DNA of 64,000 nucleotides from Pictodentalium vernedei (taxonomy: Eukaryota; Mollusca; Scaphopoda; Dentaliida; Dentaliidae): the NCBI GenBank assembly GCA_031216915.1, contig CM062292.1, forward strand, positions 204,807,262-204,871,261, read 5' to 3'. The notes below the pieces were generated by a model that was not told the origin of the DNA, did not search any database, and saw nothing but the letters and a program-made list of their open reading frames with translations. Positions 62,023 to 64,000 of this stretch are shown here, in pieces (position 1 is the stretch's first letter; each line of letters begins with the position of its first letter). Position numbers and translations under genes: made by a program.

Positions 62023-64000
62023 TGGATTGCCGAAAAGTTGCCGTCGAAGAGAAGCTCCTCCGAGAACGAAGCGACTCTGAGAGAGTTCTTAACCTTACTA
62101 TCCACGCGTGTGGATGTAGCTAGGGCTGCGTCACGTCTAACTAACTCCAATCAGCCACTGAAGGGCGGAGTTATACGTGAACAAACTACTGCCCTCAAAA
62201 GAAATTACATTGAGAATAATATCCCGTAAATCTTTTCTTGAAGACGTAATGATAACGCCTCAGTAAGGCGGATTACGTATGATAAAGCGTCTAAGTTAAG
62301 TCTACTATACATAATGTCGTTCCCAACATTGAAATTGGAAAAGACATAAACGGCGAAAAAGAATATATGCAGTCTTTAATCACACCGTCTAGACGCATAT
62401 GAACTCTCGGTATGCCCTGCTCTGCCAAAATAAACTATTCGTATAAATGATAAAATGGCAGAAATGAGCAACGCGGACAAGAAACTAAACTATCATGCTT
62501 AGTAGCAGGCTTGTATATATATATATATAGCGTCGAAAAATAAAACACATGTTGTAATGACAATATTGGACTGCGTCGGTAAGTCAGGGACAATGTCCCT
62601 GAACCGATCGATAAATCCGAGTCCAATGACGCTATAAGTCTCTTATCCAAGATCGCAGCAATGAAGTCCAAAATAACAATCACTGGAAGATAATGCCAGA
62701 AGATATGAAAGGCATCTTCCGATACTACTAAAGGGAAAACTCGAAATCTTTCGAATCCCTTTCGCCATCCTGTCGGACCCTATAAAGCGTTCGGTCGTCC
62801 GTACCTGATGCAACCGCGGACCGCACCGACCTAGCGCCGTCGGATAATTCCTGATTCGACCGAGAAACTGTCAATTGCTGGGATGCTGCGAAACAACTGT
62901 GCTAACTCGGATAGCACGTTCGTCACTGAGGCCTGAGGAGAAGTGGTCTTACGATGCATTGCCGCTGGAAGCTCCGTGATCGTTACCCCGTGCATACTAC
63001 CAATATGCGAGCGAACGGAGTGTATAGGCCTCGTGTCCCTTGGCTACCGGATGGCACGACCTATTCGCCGTGGAATCACTGAATGCCGAAACTGATCGGA
63101 TACTCGAGGTCACGTAGCCAATGTGCGGTCGTGTGCCCTACTGTGAGGATGAGGAAGCATTAAGGACAGTCTCTCGGACTGTCAATATAACGGAGCGTCC
63201 CGACCAACGGACATATGCTCCGAATGTAAAATATCTGAACCACAACATGCGGTCCCCTATGTTGTTGGGCGAGAGAGGGACCTCTCTCGCTCACAGCCCG
63301 GACGGACCTGGACAAGCCAGGAACCGGACTAACAGGCTTCCTCCGACCTGTCCTCAATCTGCCGTCACTGGGTGAGTACTAAAGTAATTAAAGTGCTCGC
63401 ATCACCCAAATCTCCTTCCTAGACCGCAACGGACGAACCCGGCAGCCGAACCATTCGATGAATGTACGCTACCCGGGTGAGCTAGTGAATGTCACTCCGT
63501 AGGCGATAGACATATTCCATGAGCACTTATTGCCGCTAACTCTTCATTAACTATGACGACAGAGGCACACTTTTGAAAGACATCTCCATAACTCTTCGAA
63601 CAAGAAACCAGAAATGCTTGGTTAGCAAGCATAAAATAATAATATATATAGCATCGTTCAATAATTCGAAAGTTTGTGTGACATTATTGGACTATGTCGG
63701 AACTGAGGGACGATGTCCCTGAACCAAACCAAAAATTTCTAAGTCCACCGACGCTATCAGTTTCTTATCCGGCATCGCAGCATTCTGGTCCGACGAAAGA
63801 AGCTGTAGAAGACCAAGTCAGATGACATACACAACAGCATATGTTGTTCCGAAAGGGAAAGCTCGAAATCCTCCGAATCCCTTTCGGTACCCCGTCGGAC
63901 CGGATGAAACTTTCGGACGTCCGTACCCGCTTCCGCGGAGCGTCCCGACCCAGCATCGTCGGATAAAATATATGCGACAGATTCAGTTGATGCTGGGATG
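62023..64000 (-). pseudogene. DIRS gag remnant with internal duplication, copy D
   Basis: 62,038-63,600 matches copy B from about 10,265 to 11,800 (for example GTGTGGATGTAGCTAGGGCT). From about 63,640 the sequence returns to the part already seen at 62,520-62,890, with TTGGACT...GTCGG and GTCCCTGAACC at both places, about 1,120 bp apart. Frames are destroyed. Confidence 0.75.

Larger units (their letters stand above)
59141..64000 (-). mobile_element. DIRS-type retrotransposon, copy D (deleted; right part outside window)
   Basis: Left terminal repeat, internal complementary region, recombinase, RNase H and gag remnants occur in the same minus-strand order as copy B, all degraded by stops and small indels. 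The left edge GTTAAAAAATTTATAG is shared exactly with copy B. It is inserted in a LINE ORF2. Confidence 0.85.

Noticed and set aside
32384..64000. Upstream exons of the SLC25A21-like gene
   Set aside because: The first carrier repeat and its signature were looked for by eye on the minus strand and not found. A profile search could overturn this.

Overview
The window is animal nuclear DNA, AT-rich and packed with transposable elements. Spliced exons with GT/AG borders, tRNA-derived SINEs, DIRS-type, Penelope-like and LINE retroelements, and hairpin-ended tandem-repeat elements of the kind known from oysters point to a mollusc, probably a bivalve. The species is inference.

Only one host gene is recognised. 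Two minus-strand exons, at 32,276-32,383 and 17,896-18,060, encode adjoining pieces of a mitochondrial carrier that matches the 2-oxodicarboxylate carrier SLC25A21. The 14.2-kb intron between them is filled with transposons. No other exon of the gene was found.

Five DIRS-type (tyrosine-recombinase) retrotransposon copies, all essentially on the minus strand, dominate the coding potential. Copy A (1-4,572) has gag and RT/RNase H and runs off the left edge. Copy B (6,030-13,138) is nearly complete, with gag, RT-RNase H-methyltransferase-like, tyrosine recombinase, almost identical inverted terminal repeats and an internal complementary region. Copy C (18,878-28,997) lies in the carrier intron, keeps decayed gag and no recognisable polymerase, and is split by a 3.1-kb tandem-repeat element. 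Copy E (36,898-40,944) is rearranged, with pieces in opposite orientations. Copy D (59,141 to the right edge) is a deletion derivative inserted into a LINE. A and E form one subfamily by their terminal repeats; B, C and D form another.

A Penelope-like element (about 47,960-51,960, minus strand) carries a low-complexity ORF1, an SGNH-hydrolase-like domain, a reverse transcriptase and a GIY-YIG endonuclease, each in a different frame. A LINE-type apurinic endonuclease (58,016-59,140) and an isolated LINE ORF1-like protein (41,170-41,946) are also present.

The most unusual signal is a set of non-coding elements (14,513-15,757; 18,187-18,741; 24,771-27,915; 29,190-30,918; 44,041-46,968; 52,826-53,785; a decayed one ending at 5,596) built on one plan. 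The best-preserved copies have a short 5' palindrome, a motif that reappears inverted in the 3' hairpin, a core of tandem repeats of 145-320 bp, a GACGGACG-like or tetranucleotide tract, and a 3' hairpin followed by AAAAA. The cores are unrelated between families, yet two families share an almost identical 5' end. This resembles Helentron-associated (HINE) and oyster pearl elements. The remaining space holds SINEs, piggyBac-like and hAT-like MITEs, long hairpins, satellites and microsatellites.
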